Below are positions 1 to 7,239 of a stretch of DNA of 64,000 nucleotides, piece after piece; positions within the stretch are counted from its first letter, which is position 1, and every line of letters starts with the position of its first letter. Source of the stretch: a virus. A program made the translations under genes and the position numbers. The stretch is from positions 1-64,000 of the IMG/VR virus record IMGVR_UViG_3300042261_000868. The stretch is one strand, 5' to 3'. Below the pieces are notes generated by a model. The model saw only the letters and a program-made list of their open reading frames with translations. It did no database searches and was not told where the DNA came from.

Positions 1-663
1 ACCAACTTCTCCCAAATATTCCCAATTCTAACAAAAACTGGAGTTGTTTGGAATTATATTGGTGGACCAAAGGAGTCTTTGCCTGGTCAGCAGTCTAATT
101 TAGCAAGACAAAAAGATTTATCTGGTAGGGACGCATACGGCAATGAAAGTGCTAGAGAATATCAGCCAGCAATACCCAATATCCCAGACGGTATTCAGAC
201 TCAAGTTTCAAAGACTGATCTTGGAAACTTGAGTGCTGAAGATAGGAAGGTCTTACAAAGTCAACAAAATCAACAGCCTCAAATGCCAGCTATGGCTCCA
301 AATATGACTCCACAACAAATGATGCAGATGATGCAGATGATGATGGCAACCATGATGCAGAACGGTGGTCAAATGCCAGCCGCCCCTAGTCCCGCTATCA
401 TGCAAGATACCAGAAGCATTCATGAACTTGGTGTCGAGGATCGTGCTATCATTGAAAGCAATGTGACTCCACTTTCAAAAGAAGAAAATGACCCAGAATT
501 ACAAAAGCAAATTCAAGAAATGAAAGAAAAAGGAAGTAAGGGAATGGATGTTAATGTGCTTGATGATGCTATAGATCCAGAAGAAATGGCTAGAATGGCT
601 AAGATGACACAATCCATTACTCCAACTAATCCAGAAAACGCACCACCGAGAAGGAAAAGATAA
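1..663 (+). CDS. Met/Gln-rich protein, C-terminal part (5' end outside window)
   Basis: The frame is open from base 1 with no stop before TAA at 661-663, so this is the C-terminal ~220 residues of a longer protein. The first possible start inside the window is a weak TTG at 79, which I do not believe is the true start. The middle is low complexity, with runs of Met and Gln around 290-370 (for example MMQMMQMMMATMMQN). The tail is charged and ends in a basic PPRRKR. I do not recognise the family. The downstream gene begins in a TAATG overlap with this stop, so the two are probably co-translated. In T4 the clamp-loader large subunit precedes gene 62, but no AAA+ motif is visible here. Confidence 0.7.
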   Translation, partial: TNFSQIFPILTKTGVVWNYIGGPKESLPGQQSNLARQKDLSGRDAYGNESAREYQPAIPNIPDGIQTQVSKTDLGNLSAEDRKVLQSQQNQQPQMPAMAPNMTPQQMMQMMQMMMATMMQNGGQMPAAPSPAIMQDTRSIHELGVEDRAIIESNVTPLSKEENDPELQKQIQEMKEKGSKGMDVNVLDDAIDPEEMARMAKMTQSITPTNPENAPPRRKR

Positions 664-1082
664 TGCGAAAGGGTATAGAAAAAAAGAAGAAAGATGGAAG
701 TCCGTTCTACAAGGTAATTGAAGACATTCGATTCAATAAAAACGGAAATCTACTTGATGATGACGAGAATCTAAAAGCTTTTACAAACTTTATGGCATTG
801 AGATTCTTGTCTATGGATAGGGATAATATTGAGCTAACAAATATGTTGAATCAATTCCAAGGAGTTTTGGATAAGAAATCAATGTATGATTTACTTGTTG
901 ATATGATACCCCCAAAGCAAGGGTTTATTAAGTATGTGTCTAATAAGAAAAAAGAACATGAGTATATTCCTTTTATCTGTGAATACTACCAATGCTCCCC
1001 CAAAGAGGCAGCAGAATATATAGACCTAAAAGGTGAGGAATGGGCAAAAGAAATCGCCAAGGAACACGGCGGGAAGATATAA
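663..1082 (+). CDS. 62: Sliding-clamp loader small subunit (T4 gp62-like)
   Basis: A 139-residue protein. In T4, gp62 joins the gp44 ATPase to load the gp45 sliding clamp for DNA polymerase. The sequence follows the pattern I associate with short gp62 relatives of cyanophage type: FMALRFLSMDRDNIELTNMLN near residues 43-64, then LDKKSMYDLLVDMIPP, a basic patch, a YYQCSPKEAAEY segment and a GG close to the C-terminus. Family identity is by recalled pattern, without an alignment. The order gp62 then RegA matches T4, which raises confidence. The start codon overlaps the upstream stop (TAATG). Confidence 0.62.
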   Translation: MRKGIEKKKKDGSPFYKVIEDIRFNKNGNLLDDDENLKAFTNFMALRFLSMDRDNIELTNMLNQFQGVLDKKSMYDLLVDMIPPKQGFIKYVSNKKKEHEYIPFICEYYQCSPKEAAEYIDLKGEEWAKEIAKEHGGKI

Positions 1083-1097
1083 ATAAAAGCTACTTAT

Positions 1098-1140
1098 GTG
1101 GGGCTGAAACACAGTCCACTGACATGTGAAGGGACTTTAT
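1098..1140 (+). promoter_or_regulatory. regA leader with mutually exclusive hairpins over the ribosome binding site
   Basis: The 56-base gap before regA contains GGGCTG (1101-1106), loop AAACA and CAGTCC (1112-1117), a six-pair stem with one G-U. The AGTCC part (1113-1117) can instead pair with GGACT (1132-1136), which overlaps the GAAGGGA Shine-Dalgarno region (1128-1134) just before ATG 1139. The two folds compete, so this could be a translational switch. T4 regA is known to be autoregulated at translation; the structure here is only inferred from base complementarity. Confidence 0.35.
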
Positions 1141-1540
1141 GAGTGAAGAAAATTTTGATTTTGGCATAAGAGTTGAACTACTTGTTGATGAACCAATGGT
1201 ACACGAAAACCTTGAAAGAATAGGTATCGTTAATAAACAAGATAAAATAATTTATCCTAGTTGCTACCTAAGAAAACAACAAGCTAAAGATGGCTCTGCT
1301 GAGTATGTTATAGTCCACTTTAAGGAACTCTTTGCCCTCCAAGGCAAACCAAGTACCTTTAATAAACTTGACGCTATTCGTCGTAATACAATTGTTTATT
1401 GCTTACAGAAGTGGAATCTTGTCAAAGCAATAAATCCAGAAGATATCTCACAGATAACAAAGAAGAAGATTGATGTTATCAAACACTGTAATAAATCTCA
1501 ATATCAAATAATTCATAAATTTAGACATAATAGACAGTAA
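1139..1540 (+). CDS. regA: RegA translational repressor
   Basis: A 133-residue protein. RegA of T4 binds ribosome-binding regions of many early phage mRNAs and shuts down their translation. The match to T4 RegA is clear over the core: RIGIVNKQDKIIYPSCYL corresponds to the T4 segment around RMGIANNKDKVLYQSCHI, followed by YVIVHFKELFALQGK (T4 YIVHFKEMLRMDG) and the AIRRNTIVYCLQKWNLV helix. Length is close to T4 RegA (122). It has a GAAGGGA ribosome-binding site and lies directly after the clamp-loader gene as in T4. T4 continues with DNA polymerase (43); here a primase follows instead. Confidence 0.93.
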   Translation: MSEENFDFGIRVELLVDEPMVHENLERIGIVNKQDKIIYPSCYLRKQQAKDGSAEYVIVHFKELFALQGKPSTFNKLDAIRRNTIVYCLQKWNLVKAINPEDISQITKKKIDVIKHCNKSQYQIIHKFRHNRQ

Positions 1541-1545
1541 ACTAC

Positions 1546-1573
1546 TTGAATTTTAATTTCAAGGACTTATAAT
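1546..1573 (+). promoter_or_regulatory. Sigma-70-like promoter upstream of primase
   Basis: TTGAAT (1546-1551), a 16-base spacer and TATAAT (1568-1573). The same TTGAAT-N16-TATAAT layout recurs at 26628-26655. The predicted transcription start falls on or next to the primase ATG at 1580, which would give a leaderless or nearly leaderless message. Confidence 0.5.
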
Positions 1574-1579
1574 ACTCTT

Positions 1580-2656
1580 ATGAAGCTCCCTAGTTACATT
1601 GTTCAAAACTTATTCTATAGACTTGGTTTAGATGCCGAGCCAGTTAAGTCTTCAAGTATATTCGTTCACAAGGCTAAATGCCCTTTGTGTGCCGATCATG
1701 CTCAACGTCTATATCTAAGAGAGTATTCAAGCTTCTACAGTGTTAAGTGTCATAACTGTGGCTACAATGGAAACTTTGAGAGTTTTTTAAAAGAGAATTA
1801 TTCTAACGAATACGAAGAGTTAAGACCTTTTATTTTAGAATCAATTAAAGACGGATCTATTTTCGCAAAAAGAAAGTGCCTTGGTGTTAATCAGTTAACT
1901 CCATCTAATGTAGCCACCAGTGATCTTATTGATGTTCGTCTTAAAATGTATTTAAAAGAACATGCTTTCCAAATTAATAAGAAACAAGATTCAGTTAAGA
2001 AGGAAGAGCTTCGTAAAAGAATCCTTAAGTATCTTAAGGGTAGAAAGATACCAGAATCAATCTACAATGACTTCTATTGTATGCTTAAAGGTCCATTGAG
2101 GGGTTATATTGGTATTCCCTTCTTTGATAAGAACAAAGAGAACCTAGTCCACATTCAAGGTCGTTTATTCATCAAGATTGGAGAAGGCGATCATCCCAAA
2201 TATATGTTCCTTAAAGATAAGATAGACGGCATAGAGCTAGATAGTAAAGAAATATGGGGACTTTGGAGAACCAACCCTGCCAAGCCAGTTATTATCTGTG
2301 AAGGAACTTTGGATGCTTGTGCTTTTGAGCATGGTGTGGCTACTTGTGGTGCAACTATGGGTGATAACTATATTGAGATAATTAAGAAGCAATTCCCCAA
2401 CAGAATTTGGTGTATTGATAGTTTCTGGACCGATATAGAAGGTAGAAAGTTAACCATCAAATTACTTGAAATGGGCGAGAGATGCTTCATCTTACCTCAG
2501 TCTTCGTTTGTTAAAGATGCTAATGAATTACTTTGTAAGGTACTTGGCACAGAATATATAACAGACGAGATAATAGAAGAGTACACCTACACTGGTCGTT
2601 TCGGGTTAATCAAACTCCGCACGATGGAAGTTACTAGTTTATCCCAAAATATTTAA
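1580..2656 (+). CDS. 61: DNA primase, T4 gp61-like (zinc ribbon plus TOPRIM)
   Basis: A 358-residue primase that should make RNA primers for lagging-strand synthesis together with a gp41-type helicase, which is not in this window. An N-terminal zinc ribbon uses C34, C37, C57 and C60 (CPLC and CHNC). The TOPRIM core begins at E241 in EGTLDACAFEHGVATCGAT, which parallels T4 EGPIDSLFIENGIAITGGQ. RIWCIDSFWTD follows, then LLEMGERCF and KDANELL, again matching the order of T4 gp61 (VWVLDNE, DAGERVMFW, KDVNDMI). Length is close to T4 gp61 (342). No Shine-Dalgarno is evident before ATG 1580; a promoter sits immediately upstream. Confidence 0.9.
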   Translation: MKLPSYIVQNLFYRLGLDAEPVKSSSIFVHKAKCPLCADHAQRLYLREYSSFYSVKCHNCGYNGNFESFLKENYSNEYEELRPFILESIKDGSIFAKRKCLGVNQLTPSNVATSDLIDVRLKMYLKEHAFQINKKQDSVKKEELRKRILKYLKGRKIPESIYNDFYCMLKGPLRGYIGIPFFDKNKENLVHIQGRLFIKIGEGDHPKYMFLKDKIDGIELDSKEIWGLWRTNPAKPVIICEGTLDACAFEHGVATCGATMGDNYIEIIKKQFPNRIWCIDSFWTDIEGRKLTIKLLEMGERCFILPQSSFVKDANELLCKVLGTEYITDEIIEEYTYTGRFGLIKLRTMEVTSLSQNI

Positions 2657-2666
2657 CTCTTTTTGT

Positions 2667-2672
2667 TATAAT
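2667..2672 (+). promoter_or_regulatory. TATAAT -10-like element upstream of gmd
   Basis: TATAAT lies in TTTTTGTTATAAT, 18 bases before the gmd start codon, with GAGGGAG as ribosome-binding site between. The same TTTTTGTTATAAT string occurs at 26923-26935. No good -35 hexamer is visible at the expected distance, so any promoter here would be weak or need an activator. Confidence 0.35.
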
Positions 2673-2690
2673 TACTCTCTGAGGGAGTTT

Positions 2691-3758
2691 ATGTCAAAAA
2701 AAGCTTTTATAACAGGTGCCAACGGCCAAGACGGATCGTATCTCATTGAATTGCTTCTTGAAAAAGGTTACGAGGTACACGGTATCATAAGAAGGTCATC
2801 TGTTTTCAATACACAGAGAATTGAGCATCTTATGGAGAACCCAGAGATTTATAATAAGTCTCTCTTTATCCACTATGGGGATGTTACCGATCCAGTTAAT
2901 ATAAACCAATTAATCTCTTCTATTCAGCCAGATGAGGTCTATAATCTAGCCGCCCAAAGCCATGTTAAAGTGTCTTTTGAAGTCCCTTATTACACCGCAC
3001 AGACAGATGCCATAGGTACTTTAAATGTCCTAGAAGCCGTAAGGAACCATTGTTCCAAGGCAAGGGTCTATCAAGCCTCCACAAGTGAATTATATGGTGG
3101 AATGGGCTACAACATGCCAGCAACGGGCTATACCGAAGAATCCCCAATGCACCCCAGGTCGCCTTATGGGTGTGCTAAGTTGTATGGTTTATGGATTGTA
3201 AAAAACTATAGAGAAGCTTATGGGATGTTTGCTTGTAATGGCATTCTATTTAACCACGAAAGCCCCCGTAGAGGCGATACCTTTGTAACCAAGAAGATTA
3301 CTAATTGGATGTCTAAATTTAGGACTGAAACTCTTAAATCAAGTTGCTGGGAGTTGCCACCGCTTGAGCTTGGAAACCTTAATGCCAAAAGAGATTGGGG
3401 TCATGCCAAGGATTATGTTGAAGCAATGTGGCTAATGCTCCAGCAAGACAAACCAGTAGATTATGTAATAGCAACTAATGCAACATATTCCGTTAAGGAC
3501 TTTATAAACGAATGCTTTGAGCAACTCGCATGGAACAATCATATCTGTTGGGAAGGAGAAGGTCTTAATGAGAAACTTCTTTGGAATACAAACGGATGTC
3601 AAACAGATGGATTGCCTCTTGTTGTCGTAAACCCCAAATACTTTAGACCGTCTGAGGTTGAAGTGCTGCTTGGAGATGCTTCCAAGGCGCAGAAGGAACT
3701 TGGGTGGAAGCCCAAATATAATTTTAAGGAACTAGTAAGGGATATGTTAAATGGATAA
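2691..3758 (+). CDS. gmd: GDP-mannose 4,6-dehydratase
   Basis: Converts GDP-D-mannose to GDP-4-keto-6-deoxy-D-mannose, the common precursor of GDP-L-fucose, GDP-colitose and GDP-perosamine. It is a short-chain dehydrogenase fold. The NADP-binding loop GANGQDG is at residues 9-15, followed by GIIRRSSVFNTQRIEHL, which is typical of Gmd. The catalytic pair is Y159/K163 in YGCAK. FNHESPRRGDTFVTKKIT and RDWGHAKDYVEAMW are near-invariant Gmd blocks. Length (355) is normal for the family. The next gene starts 8 bases inside this one, so the pair is translationally coupled. By eye this gene is less AT-rich than the sugar genes after it. Confidence 0.97.
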   Translation: MSKKAFITGANGQDGSYLIELLLEKGYEVHGIIRRSSVFNTQRIEHLMENPEIYNKSLFIHYGDVTDPVNINQLISSIQPDEVYNLAAQSHVKVSFEVPYYTAQTDAIGTLNVLEAVRNHCSKARVYQASTSELYGGMGYNMPATGYTEESPMHPRSPYGCAKLYGLWIVKNYREAYGMFACNGILFNHESPRRGDTFVTKKITNWMSKFRTETLKSSCWELPPLELGNLNAKRDWGHAKDYVEAMWLMLQQDKPVDYVIATNATYSVKDFINECFEQLAWNNHICWEGEGLNEKLLWNTNGCQTDGLPLVVVNPKYFRPSEVEVLLGDASKAQKELGWKPKYNFKELVRDMLNG

Positions 3759-4680
3759 ACAAAATAATATAGTAGTTTTCGGTAGTAGTGGTCTTGTTGG
3801 ATCTGCTATTGCTAGAAATCTTGCAATAAAAGGATACAAAAACATCTACACCCCTTCGCGGAAAACGGTAAATCTATTAAATAAACCAGAAATTTGTGCA
3901 TACTTGAGTGAAAATGATGTGGGATATGTTTTTTTGGCGGCAGCTAAAGTTGGTGGGATTGCTGCCAACATGAAAGAACCAGCAAGTTTTGGACTTGAAA
4001 ATGGCTTAATAAACCTCAATGTAATTGATTGTTGCTATTTAACTAAAGTTAAAAAATTATTATTTTTAGGTTCAAGTTGTATATATCCAAAGAATTGCCC
4101 TCAACCAATGAAGGAGGAGTATCTCTTAGAAGGGAAATGTGAACCAACCAACGAGATGTATGCTTTATCAAAAATTTATGGCTTAAAACTATGCGAAGCA
4201 TATAATAAGCAATACGGTTGTAATTTTATATCTTGCCAACCAAGTAACATTTATGGCATAGGGGATCATTTTGATTCGGAAAACAGTCATGTTGTTAGTG
4301 CATTAATTTCAAAATTCCACAAAGCAAAAATAAACAATGACCCATTTATAACATTATGGGGAACTGGTTCTGCTATGAGAGAACTTCTTTATGTTGAAGA
4401 TTGTGCTGATGCTTGTATATCCTTAATGGAGAATTATAATAACCCACAGTTCATAAATATTGGTACTGGAATAGATATCAGTATAAGAGATTTAGCGAAT
4501 ATGATAAAGGGAATAGTCGGATACCAAGGCTTAATCCAATGGGATAGTTCAAAACCAGACGGCATGTATAGGAAAATATTAGATGTATCTAGGATACACG
4601 AATTTGGTTGGAAACATAAAACAAATCTTCAAGAAGGGTTACAAAAGACTTATGAATGGTACTTGGGAAACAAAAAATGA
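3751..4680 (+). CDS. fcl: GDP-L-fucose synthase / GDP-L-colitose synthase family (epimerase-reductase)
   Basis: A 309-residue extended SDR enzyme. Fcl performs 3,5-epimerisation and 4-reduction of GDP-4-keto-6-deoxymannose to give GDP-L-fucose. Its homologue ColC does the 5-epimerisation and reduction that ends GDP-L-colitose synthesis. The NADP loop is GSSGLVG (11-17). GSSCIYP carries the family's catalytic Ser and Cys, Y137/K141 sit in YALSK, and the family His is in SENSHVV. All catalytic residues appear intact. Sequence alone does not separate Fcl from ColC; the adjacent ColD-like gene favours a colitose role, or both. It overlaps gmd by 8 bases and shares ATGA with the next gene. Confidence 0.93.
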   Translation: MDKQNNIVVFGSSGLVGSAIARNLAIKGYKNIYTPSRKTVNLLNKPEICAYLSENDVGYVFLAAAKVGGIAANMKEPASFGLENGLINLNVIDCCYLTKVKKLLFLGSSCIYPKNCPQPMKEEYLLEGKCEPTNEMYALSKIYGLKLCEAYNKQYGCNFISCQPSNIYGIGDHFDSENSHVVSALISKFHKAKINNDPFITLWGTGSAMRELLYVEDCADACISLMENYNNPQFINIGTGIDISIRDLANMIKGIVGYQGLIQWDSSKPDGMYRKILDVSRIHEFGWKHKTNLQEGLQKTYEWYLGNKK

Positions 4681-5483
4681 TTAATGTGGTTGTGTGGTCA
4701 AAAAATAGAGCATGTCAATTGGACTTGACTTTAAGCAGTTATAAAAAATATTTTAGTGACTGGCAAAAATGCCAAGTTTCAATAATTTACACATACACCG
4801 ACAATAATTATAAAAAAGGTTACGAGTTATGTCAACAATATAATCCAGAATTTACTTGGATAAAAGAGACTGATTTTCGCCAAGACACTATTAAAGCAAT
4901 ATTCTCATCAAACCATAATTACCAAGCATTCATGGTTGATGATGATGTTTTTATTGATAAGTTCTCACTAGAAGACAAAGAATGTCAAGAATTTCTTACA
5001 AATCACTCAGTGTCGTGTTTATCTCCAAGATTGGCACCCTATGTTAACTATTGCTATACAGCAAACCAAAAACAACCACAACCAACATTTTTAATAGATA
5101 GAGATCACCTATGGGAATGGAGAGGTAAACCGTATGATTGGGGATATCCTTGGTCTGTTTCTGGGTTTCATATATTTAGAAAATCTGATTTAATTAACTT
5201 ACAAAAATTACAATTTAGGGGAGCCAATAGTTTTGAAGGTGGGTTTATATCCGCCTCCCCTTTTGTGGGCAGAGAATTGATGTCTTGCTATAAACAAGCA
5301 AAATGCATTTGTTCTACAAATAACAAAGTCCAAACAGAGAATGGAAACAGGCACGAAAACTCAGACCCGTTGGATATATTAAATTCAATTTTTTTAAATG
5401 GAAAACGGTTAGACCCAAATACCAACAATAAATATGTATTAAATATGTGCCACGGACCTTTAAAATATGAATGGAGAAAATAA
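4677..5483 (+). CDS. GT-A-type glycosyltransferase
   Basis: A 268-residue protein. I place the start at ATG 4677, which overlaps the previous TGA as ATGA, rather than at the in-frame ATG 4656. The N-terminus INVVVWSKNRACQLDLTLSSY is the strand-plus-helix start of a GT-A nucleotide-sugar transferase, and YQAFMVDDDVFID supplies a DxD-like metal site. A Trp/Tyr-rich block follows (WEWRGKPYDWGYPWSVSGFH). Donor and acceptor cannot be read from the sequence. Its place between the epimerase-reductase and the ColD-like gene suggests it uses or accompanies the GDP-6-deoxysugar made there. Confidence 0.7.
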   Translation: MINVVVWSKNRACQLDLTLSSYKKYFSDWQKCQVSIIYTYTDNNYKKGYELCQQYNPEFTWIKETDFRQDTIKAIFSSNHNYQAFMVDDDVFIDKFSLEDKECQEFLTNHSVSCLSPRLAPYVNYCYTANQKQPQPTFLIDRDHLWEWRGKPYDWGYPWSVSGFHIFRKSDLINLQKLQFRGANSFEGGFISASPFVGRELMSCYKQAKCICSTNNKVQTENGNRHENSDPLDILNSIFLNGKRLDPNTNNKYVLNMCHGPLKYEWRK

Positions 5484-6649
5484 TGAAATATTCATTAGCA
5501 ACCGAAACTTGGAGCGATGAGGAAAAATTAGCTGCTAAAAAAGTAATTGATAGTGGTTTTTGTACTATGGGTAAAATAACATTAGAGTTTGAAAAAAAAT
5601 TCGCAGAAAAATTTGGGTCAAAATATGCAGTATTTTCAAACTCTGGTTCCTCCGCTAATCTTTTAGCAATAGCTGCTCTTTGTTTTAAAAAAGAGGAGGC
5701 TCTCAAACCAGGAGATGAAGTCATCGTTCCAGCAATTTCTTGGTCAACTACATACTATCCATTACAACAATATGGACTAAAATTAAAGTTTGTTGATGTA
5801 AATCTTTATGATTTTAATATGTCATTAGAGCAAGTTAAAAATTCAATAACATCTAAAACCAAAGCCATATTTGCAGTTAATTTATTGGGTATGCCTTGTG
5901 ACTTAGAGGAACTTAGAGAAATCTGTAAAGAAAAAAATATATACTTAATAGAAGATAATTGCGAAAGCATGGGAGCAACATATAACGGGAAACAATGCGG
6001 TACTTTTGGTGTAATTGGTACATTTTCGTCCTTTTTTTCGCATCATATGTGTACTATTGAGGGTGGAATAACTGTTACAGATGATGAAGAACTCTATCAA
6101 ATCATGATATCTTTAAGAGCACATGGATGGATTAGAAACTTACCAGATAAAAACCATATTTGCAACAAAACTGGAAACTTCATTGAAGATACCTTTAAGT
6201 TTGTATTGCCTGGTTACAACCTAAGACCTAATGAAGTATTTGCTGCAATAGGGTTGGAACAATTAAAGAAACTTGATAAGTTCATTCAATTTAGAAGAGA
6301 AAATTACGAATACCTTAAGAATAGAATTAATGAAATTTCAAATATTTGCTATAACTTCCAAATGTCAAATAATTCAGTTAAAAGCTCTTCTTGGTTTGGT
6401 TTTGGTTTCTTAACAAAAAACAGAAATAAACTTTCTGAATATTTGATAAAGAATAATATTGAGTGTCGCCCTATAGTTGCTGGTGACTTCACTAAGAATC
6501 CAGTAATAAAATACATGGACTATGAAATACCCTTTAGTTTAGAAAATGCTAAAGTTATAGATCAACATGGTATATTCATTGGAAATAATGGGGAAAATAT
6601 AAAATTGCAAATAGATCATTTCATCGAAGTCGTTAAGAGGTTTGAATGA
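5483..6649 (+). CDS. colD: ColD-like GDP-4-keto-6-deoxy-D-mannose 3-dehydratase (DegT fold)
   Basis: A 388-residue PLP enzyme of the DegT/DnrJ/EryC1 fold. The start is taken as ATG 5483 (TAATG overlap, GGAGA before it), not ATG 5471. The PLP lysine region reads SSFFSHHMCTIEGG: His187 replaces the Schiff-base Lys, the hallmark of the 3-dehydratases ColD and E1 (RfbH) as opposed to aminotransferases. Other blocks resemble what I recall of E. coli ColD: ETWSDEE, FTMGK-like CTMGK, VPAISWSTTYYPLQQYGL, NCESMGATYNGK, RAHGWIRNLPDKN and IECRPIVAG. ColD removes the C3 hydroxyl of the Gmd product without ferredoxin. Together with gmd and the Fcl/ColC-like gene this completes a GDP-colitose route. Confidence 0.85.
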   Translation: MKYSLATETWSDEEKLAAKKVIDSGFCTMGKITLEFEKKFAEKFGSKYAVFSNSGSSANLLAIAALCFKKEEALKPGDEVIVPAISWSTTYYPLQQYGLKLKFVDVNLYDFNMSLEQVKNSITSKTKAIFAVNLLGMPCDLEELREICKEKNIYLIEDNCESMGATYNGKQCGTFGVIGTFSSFFSHHMCTIEGGITVTDDEELYQIMISLRAHGWIRNLPDKNHICNKTGNFIEDTFKFVLPGYNLRPNEVFAAIGLEQLKKLDKFIQFRRENYEYLKNRINEISNICYNFQMSNNSVKSSSWFGFGFLTKNRNKLSEYLIKNNIECRPIVAGDFTKNPVIKYMDYEIPFSLENAKVIDQHGIFIGNNGENIKLQIDHFIEVVKRFE

Positions 6650-7239
6650 AATTTGGTAAAACAATCCACGATTGGAATAATGCCAAAGGCGATTCAACAT
6701 TAAGACTACAGTATAATTTAACACCTAGCAGCACCGTTATAGATGTTGGTAGTTTTAAGGGGGAGTGGCTTAAGAATATAATTAATTTATATTCTTGTAA
6801 TATATTCGCGTATGAACCAACATTAGAAGGATTTGAAACAATAAAGAATCTACAAACCGAAAAAATCATAATTAAAAAATATGGTCTTTTCAATGAACGA
6901 AAAAAGATTAAAATTTCTAATAATGGAAATGCTAGTTCTATAGTAACGAGTAACGGAACAGAAGAGATTGAAGTATTAAATGTTATTGAAGAAATGCCAC
7001 TTTGGGGAAATGTAGATTTAATAAAAATAAATATTGAAGGGGCCGAATATGAACTCCTAGAGGCACTTATAGAAAATAGTAGTTTAGAAAAATTCAAGAA
7101 TCTTCAAATTCAATTTCATAAATTTGATTTCATAAGAGAGCCTTCCGAAAGAAGACAAAAAATCAGAGAAAGTCTATCAAAGACACATCATCTTACATAT
7201 GATTTTGAATTCATATGGGAGAATTGGGAAATTAATTAA
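6646..7239 (+). CDS. FkbM-family SAM-dependent methyltransferase
   Basis: A 197-residue class I methyltransferase. The SAM-binding motif I is VIDVGSFKGEW near residues 31-41, the acidic loop is AYEP, and DLIKINIEGAEYELLE is the FkbM signature. The family O-methylates sugars and other small hydroxyls. ATG 6646 overlaps the upstream TGA (ATGA), so it belongs to the sugar operon and probably methylates a sugar made or transferred by it. Its stop overlaps by 8 bases the end of a convergent gene on the other strand. No terminator hairpin is visible at that junction. Confidence 0.85.
   Translation: MKFGKTIHDWNNAKGDSTLRLQYNLTPSSTVIDVGSFKGEWLKNIINLYSCNIFAYEPTLEGFETIKNLQTEKIIIKKYGLFNERKKIKISNNGNASSIVTSNGTEEIEVLNVIEEMPLWGNVDLIKINIEGAEYELLEALIENSSLEKFKNLQIQFHKFDFIREPSERRQKIRESLSKTHHLTYDFEFIWENWEIN

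Noticed and set aside
2965-3147. Minus-strand 60-residue frame inside gmd
   Set aside because: It overlaps the conserved catalytic region of Gmd and has no start signals.
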